A stretch of DNA of 64,000 bases from an uncultured Pseudomonadales bacterium (GTDB taxonomy: Bacteria > Pseudomonadota > Gammaproteobacteria > Pseudomonadales > Azotimanducaceae): the NCBI GenBank assembly GCA_943787425.1, contig CALSMJ010000001.1, forward strand, positions 62,001-126,000, in the 5' to 3' direction. A program made the translations under genes and the position numbers. This document shows positions 20,388-31,065 of the stretch, piece by piece. Below the pieces are notes generated by a model, which did no database searches, was not told the DNA's origin, and saw nothing but the letters and a program-made list of their open reading frames with translations. How positions within the stretch are numbered: the stretch's first letter is position 1; every line of letters begins with the position of its first letter.

Positions 20388-21796
20388 ATGCTCGGCACCT
20401 TAACGGTCACCGGTGAAACGCTGAACGAGCCTGAGACGATTGAAGTCTTTCGAGGCATTCCGTTTGCTGCGCCGCCGGTTGGTCCCTCTGCGGTGGATGC
20501 CGCCCCAACCCCGATCAGGCTACCCCGCAGCAATTGACGGCCACGCGCTTTGCACCGGCCTGCTACCAAGGCGAGCACATTACCAACTGGTACCAAGACG
20601 TCGTTCAAGACTTTGGCGGTGACCCAAGTGTCGTCAAACCGCCTCAGGTGAGTGAAGACTGTTTATACCTCAACCTTTGGCGACCTAAGGATGAAACGGC
20701 GCCTTTGCCCATTGTTGTTTTCATCCATGGCGGGAGTAATCGAGGCGGCTTTAGCTATGAACCCAATTACCTTGGCCACCGTTTAGCAGCGCAAGGTGTG
20801 ATCGTTATTACAATCGCTTATCGCGTAGGGGCCTTCGGCTTTTTTGCGCATCCAGCGCTCGCTGGCAGCAATTTTGGACTGCTGGATCAGATTCAAGCCT
20901 TAAAGTTTATCCAACAACACAGCCAAGCACTCGGCGGCGACCCCAACCGCATTACGATTATGGGTGAATCGGCTGGCGCCAACAGCATTAACTTCCTAAT
21001 CGCCTCGCCCTTGGCCCAAGGCCTCTTCCAGCGCGCGATCCATCAAAGTGGCGGCTCGGCAGTCGATAGAGAGACCGATCCAAGCCCTGCACGCAAATTG
21101 GGCGCTCGTTTGACCCAGCAGCTCACAGGGTTACGGGGTGAAGCCGCGCTGGCGGCTGCAAGACAGCTGCCGCCGAATGAGGTCCTCGCGGCCGCTGAAT
21201 CGATTTATGACGGCTTTTATTTTGACCCAGTTGTCGACGGCACGAGTGTTGTCATGCCCCCAAGACAATCGCTGGATACGGGCGCTTTGGCACCCATCGA
21301 CCTGCTCATCGGCACCAACCGAGATGAATGGCTGATGTACTTAGATCCCGAGCAAAAACTTGATGATTGGTTAGCCGAGCATCTGAGCGACGCCCAGCGA
21401 TCCGCTGTCCTGCCACTGCTGTCCCAATTTTCATCAGCCAGCCGCGTCCTTGATGTGCTCATTACAGCGCAAGCGTATGTTTGCCCGTCCCTACGGTTGG
21501 CTTCGCACCTAAGCAGTATCAATAAAGCAGTGTATGTTTATGAATTTAATAAGGTTCGCCCCGGCAAGATGGCCGCAGCGATGGGCGCCTACCACGGTGC
21601 AGAACTGCCCTATGTCTTTGATACGCACGACGAATGGCTCCCGACCGATGACAGCGATCGCGCCCTCACGGCCCTGATGCAGCGCTACTGGACCAATTTC
21701 ATCAAAACAGGCAACCCGAACTCGAGCGCGTCGCTGCCATGGCCGCCTTATCAAACCAGCACCGAACAGGTCTTGCGCCTTGGATCGCGCAAGTGA
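20388..21796 (+). pseudogene. Type-B carboxylesterase, N-terminal frameshifts
   Basis: Alpha/beta-hydrolase of the carboxylesterase/acetylcholinesterase family that hydrolyses carboxylic esters. Seen: EVFRGIPFAAPPVG at the N-terminus, EDCLYLNLW, oxyanion-hole HGG, the nucleophile elbow GESAGA, GTNRDEW with the acidic member region, and the catalytic-His segment AYHGAELPYVF. From 20534 on the frame is uninterrupted. Before that, one extra base near 20487 and one missing base near 20512 separate three N-terminal pieces, which otherwise read smoothly (PLRWMPPQP then TATRFAPAC). The true start and any signal peptide are uncertain; ATG at 20388 is in frame with the first piece. The C-terminus is slightly short of typical members. 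Confidence 0.75.
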
Positions 21797-22077
21797 TGTT
21801 GGCACCCCATGCCAGCGCCGCAATTTGTCGGGCCCTGCAGTGGATAGCTAGGCACACACCTAAGAGCGCGCATGACAGAGTGAGAAAGGCTTAAAATACG
21901 CATTTCCGCCGCAGCCCAAGACGCGATTTTTCTGGCACTTGCGCTTTTATCGAGCGCCATGATGCATTACGATTCAGCGGTGCTATTGAAAATGTGTACA
22001 GCTCGGCGACGACACTTTGACATCACCACTGATCACAAGCTGCTGATCTCACCATCATCATGAACTCGGATCACGAT

Positions 22078-24453
22078 ATGACTTATACAAAGCCGACATC
22101 CCCAACCATCCCTTTCGTCGAAGAATGCTTGGTTAGCAGCATTGCCGCGGCCCTTGGCACGACCAGCAGTTGGTTTCAGCTATCGGCGCAGAAATTGAAG
22201 AAGTCGTGGTCACGGCACGACAACGTGCTGAGTCCTCGCAAGACATTCCGATGATGGTGCAGTCTATTTCCGGTGAGGAAATGGAAAAGCGTGGCATCAC
22301 AACCTTGGAGGACTATGCTCGATTTGTCGCGGGCCTCAATATCTCAACGACAACGCCTGGACAAAATACCATTGTCTTTCCGTGGCGTCAGTGACGGCGG
22401 TGGTTTCCTTGTTGATCCAACGGCCGCCATTTATCTCGACGAACAGCCCATGTCGTCACCTCAGCAGCGCCCGATGTCTACCCGTCGATCTAGCCCGAGT
22501 CGAAGCACTTAGCAGGCCCGCAATCAACGCTCTATGGCGCCTCCTCACAAAGTGGCGCTGTCCGGGTCATTACGAACAAACCAGATGTGACGGAATCATT
22601 CTGCCAATGTAGGCTTTGGCATGGGCTCAAACCCGCAATGGCGGTAGCAGTTATGAGGTTGACGCAACGATCAACGTTCCCTTAGCTGATAAGGTTGCCA
22701 TCCGCTTATCTGGCTTTAAGCTCTGAAGATGCAGGCTACATCGACAACGTGCTTCGGACAACACGTTATGATCGACAAGTCTTTGGAACCGGCCTTGGCG
22801 GCACTAAACCAAATGCGTCTTTGAAGCAGAAGACGATTAACAGATGTCGAGTGGCAAGGTGGCTCGAGCCGCCGATCCGCTGGCTGGTGAACGATGCGTG
22901 GACGGTGACTGGAACGACCAATTTCCAAGATATTAGGCGGCAGGCGGCTTCAACGACTATGACCCCAACATTGGCGATCTAAATACCGTCAAGTTTGCTG
23001 AAGAATTTCGCACCGACGAATGGCTGCAAACCAGCCTGGTGATTGAGGGCGATTTAGGTTTTGCCCAATTGGTCTCAGCGACCTCCTACTACGATCGCGA
23101 GATTGTTATCAGCATGACACGCAGTCCTATGCAGCCTACTTCCACTACGCCTTTGGCCTCTATTACGGATACGCAACATACGACTTCGGTTTGGAGCCGA
23201 CAGGCTATTTGGTCAATGACCAGAATAACCAAAGTTTCACCCAAGAGATTCGATTATCTGGTATGACCGACCGAATTAACTGGACCGCTGGCGCCTTCTA
23301 TCAGAAATCCGAAGAGTTTTGGGACTTCCTGACCTACGTAGACGACTATCGCAACTCGCCTGCTTTTGAAGCTTGGAGCTACTATTATCCGGGTATCGCA
23401 CCAACCGACGTCTGGTGGAACAGTTTTCAGGGTACTGAACGAACCGATAAGGCCGTTTTCGGTGAAATCGATATTGAAATCAGCGACAAATTGACGCTGT
23501 TGTTTGGCGGGCGCTGGTATGAGGTAGACCGCGAGATGTCCTACACCGTTGAACGTCCGGATAGTAGAGTTAATCAACAATTACCGGACAGGACTGCCTC
23601 GGATGATGGTTTCATTCCCAAATTCGGTTTTGAACTGAACCTGGCCGAGGATGTACTGTTCTACGGGGTCTATTCAGAGGGTTATCGCGTCGGTGGCACC
23701 AATCGAGGCCGAGGCATTGACAAGGGTGGACCCACTTTGCCGGTTGCTTATGAATCCGACATTCTAGAAAACGTCGAGTTTGGTCTTAAGAGTCAGTTTT
23801 GGGGCGGTCGTGCACAATTGAATGCGGTGTACTACACGATGGGTTGGAAAGACATGCAGATCGAAGTGACCGATCCCAGCTTTAACCTCGGCATTCCGTT
23901 TCAGATTGTTGTTGGTAATGTGGGCGATGCAACCGTTGAAGGCCATGACATCGACTTCAAAGCGCTGGTGACCGACAATCTAGAACTTGGCTTCAACTAT
24001 ACGGGGATTTCAAATGCGTATGTGGAGGCGCCGGCTTTTTATGATGAACCTCGAGCAGAAGGCGGCAAAATTGCATCCGGCCTTGAGCCCACTTCGGCAC
24101 TACCCTTATTTGCCGATAGTTCTTATTCATTGTATGCCCAGTTAACCGGCATCAATCTATTTGGCGGTGAAGGCGCACTTCGTTTCCAACACAATTATGT
24201 CGGCACGAGCCTTAACCAACTAACCGATGGCTTCACATCAGCACGCTTAACACAGGGCGACTACGCGATGACCGATATTGTCTTTAGTTTGGATATGGAT
24301 TCTTGGCGAGCGCAAGTCTTTGTCCACAATCTGGGCGATGAGCGCGGCATCACTTATGAAGACTCCCAAGACTTTGATCAGCTTTGGGGCCGAAACAGCT
24401 CGAATGTGATTCGCCCACGGAGCTTTGGCGTATCCTTTAGAAAGTATTTCTAA
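22078..24453 (+). pseudogene. TonB-dependent outer-membrane receptor, 5' third heavily frameshifted
   Basis: Ligand-gated outer-membrane transporter energised by TonB. The start of the mature protein shows IEEVVVTARQRAESSQDIP, the TonB box and plug beginning. Plug pieces (LDEQP, ARVEAL) appear in alternating frames. From about 23190 to the stop the barrel is intact in one frame, with FGGRWYEVDREM, YSEGYRVGG and the ending SFGVSFRKYF; the terminal Phe is the usual outer-membrane signature. The frame changes repeatedly between about 22110 and 23200. The ligand is unknown; placement near an esterase and sulfatases suggests an organic substrate rather than a siderophore. A strong terminator follows. 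Confidence 0.8.
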
Positions 24454-24479
24454 AGATTCAGATCGAGTCATTCTTCGAT

Positions 24480-24506
24480 AAAAAAGGGCGCTGGGCGCCC
24501 TTTTTT
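24480..24506. terminator. Bidirectional intrinsic terminator
   Basis: Arms GGGCGC (24486-24491) and GCGCCC (24495-24500) pair around a 3-base loop, flanked by six A on the left and six T on the right. It works for the TonB-receptor gene on the plus strand and for transcripts arriving from the minus strand (sulfotransferase region). It lies 27 bases after the receptor stop. Confidence 0.9.
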
Positions 24507-24652
24507 ATATGCGCCTTCCGCTTTAAAACCGTTTCATTCTCGCGGATTGATGTAAGGCGTGAGCTTAATTTAAAGCGGCCAATTCATAGCCCTAACCCGC
24601 TCAACGTCGCTCACGTGCGTTATTCGGCATCAACGACTAGGGCACCTCGGGA

Positions 24653-25597
24653 TTAGAATGGCCAAACCTCTAAACCGTGAATGGCATTCCGGATATCCAT
24701 GGTTAAGTTAACGCCGTCAAGTCGGCGGCTCGCTTGCAAATCATAAAGCGTAATCGTTGAGGGCGAACTTCCCACCGCGACGATTGATCATCAATCACAC
24801 AAAGTCCGCGCGCGAAGCCCTGCCGCGCTACTTTACTGCTATCAACGCCCGCATAATCCAATTCCTGCTCGGGATACATCATGATCTTTTGAACAAAGAT
24901 TGACCCGACCGATCCACAGCGCGAACCACATTGCTCGCGGTATCATTAAACAAAACCCCGCCTTTAAACGGTTGCGCATTGTGGCAGCCCGTTGGCAAGA
25001 CTACAAACCAACGTCACCTGCATTTCAGCATTGACCCGCAACAACGCGCCGTATTCAGACCGCTGAAAAAAATGCCGGCATCGGAGACCGAAGACCATAT
25101 TGATATGATAATTGTTGGCAAACGGCGGCCACCCCGCGCGTTCGGGTCAAAGCGCTGCCCGATCCAATCCTGGCCATTTTTACTGATGTACAACCCCAAA
25201 TGAACGCTCGAGTATTGAGATTAAAAACGAGCAGTGAGTCATAACCAGTGGAAGTTAGGAATAATAGATGATCCTTGCGACTGATCTCATGACAATGTTT
25301 TAAGTATTCATTGCGATAGGATGCGATCAGCTGAAAATCGGGTGAATAGCAAAAGAGCTCATCACTGGCGGCGATCCAAACCGCATCCGCCGTGAATTCA
25401 ATCCCTCGTAAGCCCCGATCCCAACCTCGTCCAGCGAAGTCGATCTCACCACTATTCCAGTCGATAACCTGATCAACCTGCTGCGCGCCAAAGTCCACAA
25501 GATAAACACCGCCGTGGCTTTGTCCCTTTTGACTGCCCCGAACCACGGACGTTGCAATGAGCTTTGGTAAGCGCACGGTCACGACCCCGGTACCCAC
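24653..25597 (-). pseudogene. Beta-propeller-like conserved protein (TIGR03032-like), frameshifted
   Basis: The first ~140 residues are in one frame and contain SHGGVYLVDF, DRGLRGIEF, WIAASDELFCY, KHCHEI and LFLTSTGYDSLLVFN, repeated strand-loop blocks of a propeller-like fold. Downstream pieces in other frames (RFDPNARGG, ending MDIRNAIHGLEVWPF before a stop at 24653-24655) continue the same family. I associate this pattern with the TIGR03032-type proteins of unknown function, at moderate confidence. The start is probably GTG at 25582, which overlaps the sulfotransferase stop as GTGA. That implies the pair is co-translated. At least three frameshifts lie between 24700 and 25200. Confidence 0.55.
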
Positions 25598-27600
25598 TGA
25601 TCCTCGGCCGGCAACACCGGCGAGAGCACCTGGCGCAATTCGTCCAAATGCGGACCAAAACGTTTCCAGGTTGCAACAGAGCCTTGATAGATTGGCTGCC
25701 GGACCTGCTCTGAACTCGCAGTGCGCACTGCCCGCTTTGTTTCATGGAAATTCACGCAATCCGTCTTCGAATTCAAGACCACAAAAATCCAAAATGCGAC
25801 GGACCTGGGTCTCAAGATCGGCAACAACCGACTCGTATTGCACATGCAGTACCTGGCCCGGCAGCACATCATCCCAATGTGCCATCAACTGCTCATACTC
25901 TAAATAGAACTCGCCCAGTTCAAACAGGTCATAGGTGAAGGTCTGCCCTTTCGCAAAGTGCTGCTTGAAACAACCGATGCAACTGTCCATCGGATGCCGA
26001 CGGGCATCAATAATTTTTGCGTTCGGCAGTATGGCCTTGATAAAGCCAACATAGGCGAAGTTATTCGGCATCTTGTCCGTAAAAAACGGGGCTTGCCCCC
26101 TGTGCCTTTGAGTTTGGGCCAGATATTGCTCGCCATAGGCCGTCAATTCTGCAGGCGAAAGCTCCGGTATCGACAGCGGGAACGACCTTCCGGAATGTTT
26201 ATCGGTGATCGACTGCGCAATCATACTGATATCCGGGAGTTCGCTCGTGCCATCAACCAAGCTGTGACTCGCGAGGATTTGCTCAAGCAGCGTTGAGCCT
26301 GATCGTGGCAGATCCCAATATAAAAATTGGATCCGATCGCTGGGAGCCTGCGCCGGTTACGCTTGCTGGTCAAAAAATGCACGTCCGTAAACGCTCTCTT
26401 TCATTTTTTGATGCGCAATTTCAGTTTGTACAGGGTCATAAGCGATACTGTCTCGATGGGTCTTCGATTTGCCAGAGCGTAGTAATGGCAAAGACTGATC
26501 AAAGTCCTTCTTGTCCTCATAGGCCTTACCCAAAGTGAACGCGAAATGGACCTGGCAGTCGACGGGCAATCCGGGGCTTTTCAACCGATGATGCCATGTC
26601 CGTAATCTCCGCATCAGTAAATTGAAACGTTTTTAGATTCGCTAAGCTGTAATAGGTCTCGCCAAAATTCGGCCTAAGCTCAATCGCACGCCGATAGGCT
26701 GCTATCCCGCCCGCCTGATCACCCACAGTTTTCAGCACGTGCCCCAAGCCAATATGAGGCGCCTGTAAGATCAGGATCAAACTTCACGGCCATCTGGTAA
26801 GACTCAATAGCACGTTCAGGCTGCGCCGCCATCGCAAGCGCAGCGCCTAAAAAATAGTGCGTTACAGGATTAGTCTGATCGAGCGACACCGCATGCTCAA
26901 GCGCTGACGACCGCCTCTTCGTACCGATTAAGCTCTTTCAGTACTGAGCTCAAGATCATGCCAGGCTGCGACAAACCTGGGCGCAATCTCAGTAATTTTC
27001 AGCAGCAACTGTTCCGCATCGTCATAACAGTGCGCGTTGATCGCGATGCGGGCCAGTAAAAGCGCTGCATTGACATCCATTGGGTTGTTTTGAATCATCT
27101 CTTGCGCGAGTTGCTCGGACGCTCGAAATTTCCCTTCGGCAAACAGCGTGGAAGCTTGTTCTAGCTTAGCCTGCGCTGGCGACAACGCAGATGCCTTTGC
27201 CAACGGACCTTTTGAGCCGCCTCTTGCCGTCCCAGCGCTGATAAGGCGCCGCCGAGCTTTGTGAAAACACCCGCATTATTCGGCATTAACGCCGCGGCCT
27301 TTTCCAGTAACGGTCAGCGCCTGCAGCATGCTTGCCCTGGTTCAGCAGGACTGTTCCCAGGTCCTCATGGGCACGCGCATGACCCGGGACCACACGTATG
27401 GCATGACGTAAGCATTCCTCAGCTTCCTGCCACTCATTACGCTCCGCCAAGATGGTGCCAAGCAGCGCTCTAAAATTAACGTCGCCCGGGTCTCGCTGAA
27501 TAGATTCACGACACAAGGACTCTGCCTCGGCTCGAGCACCACTTTTGAGTAATGTGATGACACGCTCAAAAACCTGACGGGGATTTTTCTGATCAGACAT
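25579..27600 (-). pseudogene. TPR-repeat sulfotransferase, many frameshifts
   Basis: If repaired, about 670 residues: an N-terminal array of tetratricopeptide repeats (27600 to about 26540) followed by a PAPS-dependent sulfotransferase domain (about 26300-25579). Repeat helices such as ALLGTILAERNEWQEAEECL and ELRPNFGETYYSLANL are clear. In the catalytic part, FFTDKMPNNFAYVG, AKIIDARRHPMDSCIGCF and VQYESVVADLETQVRRILDFCGL match the PAPS 3'-phosphate and dimerisation segments. The 5'-phosphosulfate loop probably lies near 26290, where the frame breaks. At least six frame changes occur. ATG at 27600. It would transfer sulfate to a peptide, glycan or metabolite; the acceptor is unknown. Confidence 0.7.
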
Positions 27601-27781
27601 TGACGTTCTCTTTTAAACCGATGAAACAACCCAAGCCGCTGAGCTTACGCCAGAGTTTGCCACAATCTAAGCGCGCCGGCACAGTCTCGACAGCTTGCCT
27701 CCGACTTCTAGTAACTCTAAAGTGCTGAAAGCGGCTGAACTGCGCGCGCCTGTTCGGCCGACGCGACTGTAAGGATACCAA

Positions 27782-28960
27782 ATGACAACAACAAACCCTT
27801 TTGACAATACTCGATCACTACTGATTAGCCTTTATATGACCCTCGTGGGTTACGGCGTCTTAGTCGGTATTCCCGTAATTAGTACCGCATGGGTCACGCT
27901 CCTCGGCTTTTCAGAAGTTGAAGTCGGCCGGGTCGCCGGCGCAGATTTAGGCGGGCTGTCCGCCGGCGCCGTCTTTACCGCTGTCATTATCGCTCAAATG
28001 AACCGTCGCCTGCTGATCGTCCTCGGTATCAGCATCGCGGTGCTCGCCAATGGTTTGTGCATCGTCTTTGTCGATTATGACCAAGTCCTTTGGTTACGCT
28101 TGCTGGCGGGTTTTGGCAGCGGCATCTACACTGCAACGGCCGTGGCGGCGTTAGGCGCCCGCTCGAACCCAGCCTTTGCCTATAACATGATGTTATTTGC
28201 TTTCGCTTTCTCGCAAGCCCTTGAAATGCAGGTATTACCGCTGCTCAGCATGAACGGTATTTACCTGACTTTTATAGGCTGCTTCCTCGTGACCCTCGGA
28301 TTTTTGAACTGGGTACCGGCCTATGCTAACCCAGCGCCTTCTGAAACCCTGCAACCTAATGGCACTCAAGACCCCATCAAGCCATTAGCGGCTTATTTAC
28401 CTTGGCTCGGCCTCACCGCAATTTTCGTGACCTACATCAACATTGGTGCTTACTGGACCTATATCGAATTAGCAGCACTCAGTGCAGCGGTCGACCCGGT
28501 CTGGATTAATCAGGTCCTAGTGTGGGCATCCTTCTGCTCCATTGTTGGCTGCTTATTCGCAACTCTCCTGAGCAATCGCTTTGGCTTGGGCCGCCCCCTA
28601 TTAGTCACCCTCGTTCTGATGTCCGTGATTGTTGGGATGCTGGCGAATGGTATTACCGACACCAAATTGCTGGTGAGCGTCTTTACTTTTAACCTGCTGT
28701 GGATCTTTATCGATGTCTATCAAATGTCGACGGTTGCAAGTGTTGATGCCACCGGCAAGTTTGCGGCGCTCATGCCGGGCGCTCAAGGCCTGGGTCAGAT
28801 TGTAGGGCCCAACTTGGCCGCAAGCTTACTGGGGGAAGACTTGGGGTATCAGGCGGTGTTTATAATGTGTTCAGGCGCTGCTTTACTCGGCATGCTGATC
28901 TATGCGGGTTTGTATCTTCGGCTTCGAGCAACCCCACACGTGAGCACGCCCGTAACCTAA
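27782..28960 (+). CDS. Major facilitator superfamily transporter
   Basis: 392 residues with about twelve hydrophobic helices in two six-helix halves and a polar central loop (about 180-200, NPAPSETLQPNGTQDP). The loop after helix 2 reads QMNRRLLI, a reduced form of the MFS A-motif. Substrate not identifiable. ATG at 27782 has AAGGA upstream. It is divergent from the sulfotransferase gene (182-base gap, promoters likely there) and convergent with the amidohydrolase. Intact frame. Confidence 0.8.
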   Translation: MTTTNPFDNTRSLLISLYMTLVGYGVLVGIPVISTAWVTLLGFSEVEVGRVAGADLGGLSAGAVFTAVIIAQMNRRLLIVLGISIAVLANGLCIVFVDYDQVLWLRLLAGFGSGIYTATAVAALGARSNPAFAYNMMLFAFAFSQALEMQVLPLLSMNGIYLTFIGCFLVTLGFLNWVPAYANPAPSETLQPNGTQDPIKPLAAYLPWLGLTAIFVTYINIGAYWTYIELAALSAAVDPVWINQVLVWASFCSIVGCLFATLLSNRFGLGRPLLVTLVLMSVIVGMLANGITDTKLLVSVFTFNLLWIFIDVYQMSTVASVDATGKFAALMPGAQGLGQIVGPNLAASLLGEDLGYQAVFIMCSGAALLGMLIYAGLYLRLRATPHVSTPVT

Positions 28961-29021
28961 CGCGACAAGTGCCAATGTGATCCTGCGCCGCGTTCGCGCG
29001 ACGAGTCCCGCAGGCGTTGCT

Positions 29022-30311
29022 TCATTGTACTGGCTTGACCACCTTGCCGGACATCATCACAAAGCTTGGTGCTTCGAGCACAGAAATATCCTCAAGGGGA
29101 TTACCCGGCACTGCGATGAGATCTGCAAATAAACCGCTTTGAATCCGGCCAACGCGATCCGACCACTGCAATAGGTCCGCTGACACACTGGTGCCAGCCT
29201 GAATCGCCGCCATCGGGCTCAATCCTGCTTCGATGAGCGCAGCAAACTCGCGGGCATAGGCCTCGGGTTCGATGTTGTAGCCGCCAAGATCCACCCCCAC
29301 CACCACTTTCACGCCAGCAGCATGCGCGCGGCCGATTTTTTCGAGCCACTCATCTCGATAACTCAAATAGGCATCATCATTCTTTTCCTGCGCGAGCAAC
29401 TTATCCGTGCCGGCGTAGTAGTCGCCTACGTAGATGGTCGGGACATAAAAGGTGCCGTGCTCAACCATCAATCGAATTGATTCGTCATTGAGATAGGTAC
29501 CATGTTCAATCGACCGGACGCCGGCCTGGATCGCTTGATTGATCCCGTCGGTGGCGTGGGCATGGGCGGCAACGGGCACATTGTGTCGAGCCGCCTCCGC
29601 CACCGCCTCAGCGAGCTCATCTGGGCTAAAGGCAACATTGCGCGGATCATCGCCGACGGAATGAAAGGCGCCCGTTACCAAAAGCTTAATCCAATCCGAG
29701 CCATACTTAATTTCAGTGCGAATGGCTTTCCGGATCTCAACAGGGCCGTCCGCAATCAGCCCATCGGCGATCAGCGTTTGTTCTGGCGAGCCATAGTTAA
29801 TATCGCCGCCGCCCCCAGTGATGGAAATATAGTGCGCGGCGCCGGTAATTCTAGGCCCCACAAAAACCCCTTCAGAAAACACGCGCTGCAGATCTTGATT
29901 ACCGTAGAACACGTCGCCATCGCCCATGACTCGGATCGTGGTCCAACCATGAGCAAGCCAACGCTGCATCGCAGCCAGCCCTAAAAGCGCTTTATAGGCA
30001 GAAGACGCGGTGAGATGGGCGGTCTGATAATTATCGTCATATAAAAGCGGATGCTCATGGGCATTGATCATGCCCGGCATCAGCGTCATCCCTTGCAAAT
30101 CAATGCGCTCATAGTCAGCAGGAATGAGATCTTTGGCCACCAGCTCGACAATCCGCGCGCCCTCGACTAAGACGGCTACCTCGACCTGCGCTGTATCCTG
30201 AACCCCATCAATCACCTGATCCGGCACTAAGGCATAGCGCTCAGCGCGACTGTCCAGATAGCCTCCCAAGAGCACGAAACCCAAACACGCCTGCAAAAGC
30301 CATCGATTCAT
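29022..30311 (-). CDS. Exported metal-dependent amidohydrolase (imidazolonepropionase/prolidase-like)
   Basis: 429 residues from ATG 30311, chosen because GGAAGAG precedes it and a signal peptide follows at once (LLQACLGFVLLGGYL). TIM-barrel amidohydrolase with the metal sites visible: NAHEH (HxH), a Lys in WIKLLVTGAF that may be carbamylated, HAHA, SIEHGT and an Asp in VGVDLGG. The C-terminal GLFADLIAVPGNPLED is the usual closing strand. Related exported enzymes cleave Xaa-Pro or Xaa-Arg dipeptides or N-acyl amino acids. Substrate is unresolved. The next gene lies divergently at 30435. Confidence 0.83.
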   Translation of the reverse strand: MNRWLLQACLGFVLLGGYLDSRAERYALVPDQVIDGVQDTAQVEVAVLVEGARIVELVAKDLIPADYERIDLQGMTLMPGMINAHEHPLLYDDNYQTAHLTASSAYKALLGLAAMQRWLAHGWTTIRVMGDGDVFYGNQDLQRVFSEGVFVGPRITGAAHYISITGGGGDINYGSPEQTLIADGLIADGPVEIRKAIRTEIKYGSDWIKLLVTGAFHSVGDDPRNVAFSPDELAEAVAEAARHNVPVAAHAHATDGINQAIQAGVRSIEHGTYLNDESIRLMVEHGTFYVPTIYVGDYYAGTDKLLAQEKNDDAYLSYRDEWLEKIGRAHAAGVKVVVGVDLGGYNIEPEAYAREFAALIEAGLSPMAAIQAGTSVSADLLQWSDRVGRIQSGLFADLIAVPGNPLEDISVLEAPSFVMMSGKVVKPVQ

Positions 30312-30434
30312 AGCGTTCTCTTCCTTTGGCCCAATTAACCCATCAGTCACCCCACAGGAGCAGGCCCAACCCTCTCGGCGCAAGCCAATTCATCCTGTGA
30401 CTATTCTATGGCACACTGACCCGAAACGGCAGTA

Positions 30435-31004
30435 TTGAAACCTATGGACATTGGCGTGCCCCTAAAGGAACTCGGATCTTACGATATCGAGCCCCTCAAA
30501 AAATTGATTCTGGCCCAGCCGGAAGCAGCTTGGTGGGGCAATCAATATCGGCAATTAGAATACGAAGTGCATGAGCACACCCAGTCAATCGTTATGGTCT
30601 TCACCGATGGCTCAGGTTGGCCGAACATCGAGGTCAAGCAAGAATCTGGCTGGGATCTCTTTAAATCCGCTGCGCTACCTCTTATGCACCAAATTCTTGA
30701 AGATCACTATCCACCGGGCGGCACGATCATTAGGGCCATGGCGGCGCGTTTGCAGGCCGGCGGCATTATCAAACCGCATCATGACGGCCACCCCTCTTTT
30801 CATCATGGTCACCGAATCCATATCCCGATCTCTACCAATCCGCGTGTGCGCTTTATGATCGATGGCCGGCCCTATGCGTTCGAGGTCGGGAAGGTCTACG
30901 AAATCAATAACCAGAAGCGTCATAGCGTGATGAACAAAGGCACTGAGGGTCGCGTTAACTTTATTTTCGACTATATCCCGCCAGCTCAGATCGCACGACC
31001 TTAG
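30435..31004 (+). CDS. Aspartyl/asparaginyl beta-hydroxylase-like dioxygenase
   Basis: 189 residues with a double-stranded beta-helix pattern. The iron-binding HxD is in IKPHHDGH (about 112-118) and the distal His probably in NNQKRHSVMNKG (about 162). An Arg in RVNFIFDY is a candidate 2-oxoglutarate contact. The central HHDGHPSFHHGHRIHIP is unusually His-rich. These Fe(II)/2-oxoglutarate enzymes hydroxylate Asp/Asn or related side chains. The first candidate start is TTG at 30435; ATG at 30444, three codons in, is as good, and neither has a strong ribosome-binding site. Intact. Confidence 0.7.
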   Translation: MKPMDIGVPLKELGSYDIEPLKKLILAQPEAAWWGNQYRQLEYEVHEHTQSIVMVFTDGSGWPNIEVKQESGWDLFKSAALPLMHQILEDHYPPGGTIIRAMAARLQAGGIIKPHHDGHPSFHHGHRIHIPISTNPRVRFMIDGRPYAFEVGKVYEINNQKRHSVMNKGTEGRVNFIFDYIPPAQIARP

Positions 31005-31065
31005 TGCCGAGCCGCCAAGGTAGCCAACAAACGGCTTCAAACCACCTTGCTGGATGCCTTACAAC

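Noticed and set aside
15977..27600. A mobile genomic island or prophage
   Set aside because: Despite accessory content and broken genes, no integrase, transposase, phage gene, flanking tRNA or direct-repeat boundary was seen around this stretch.
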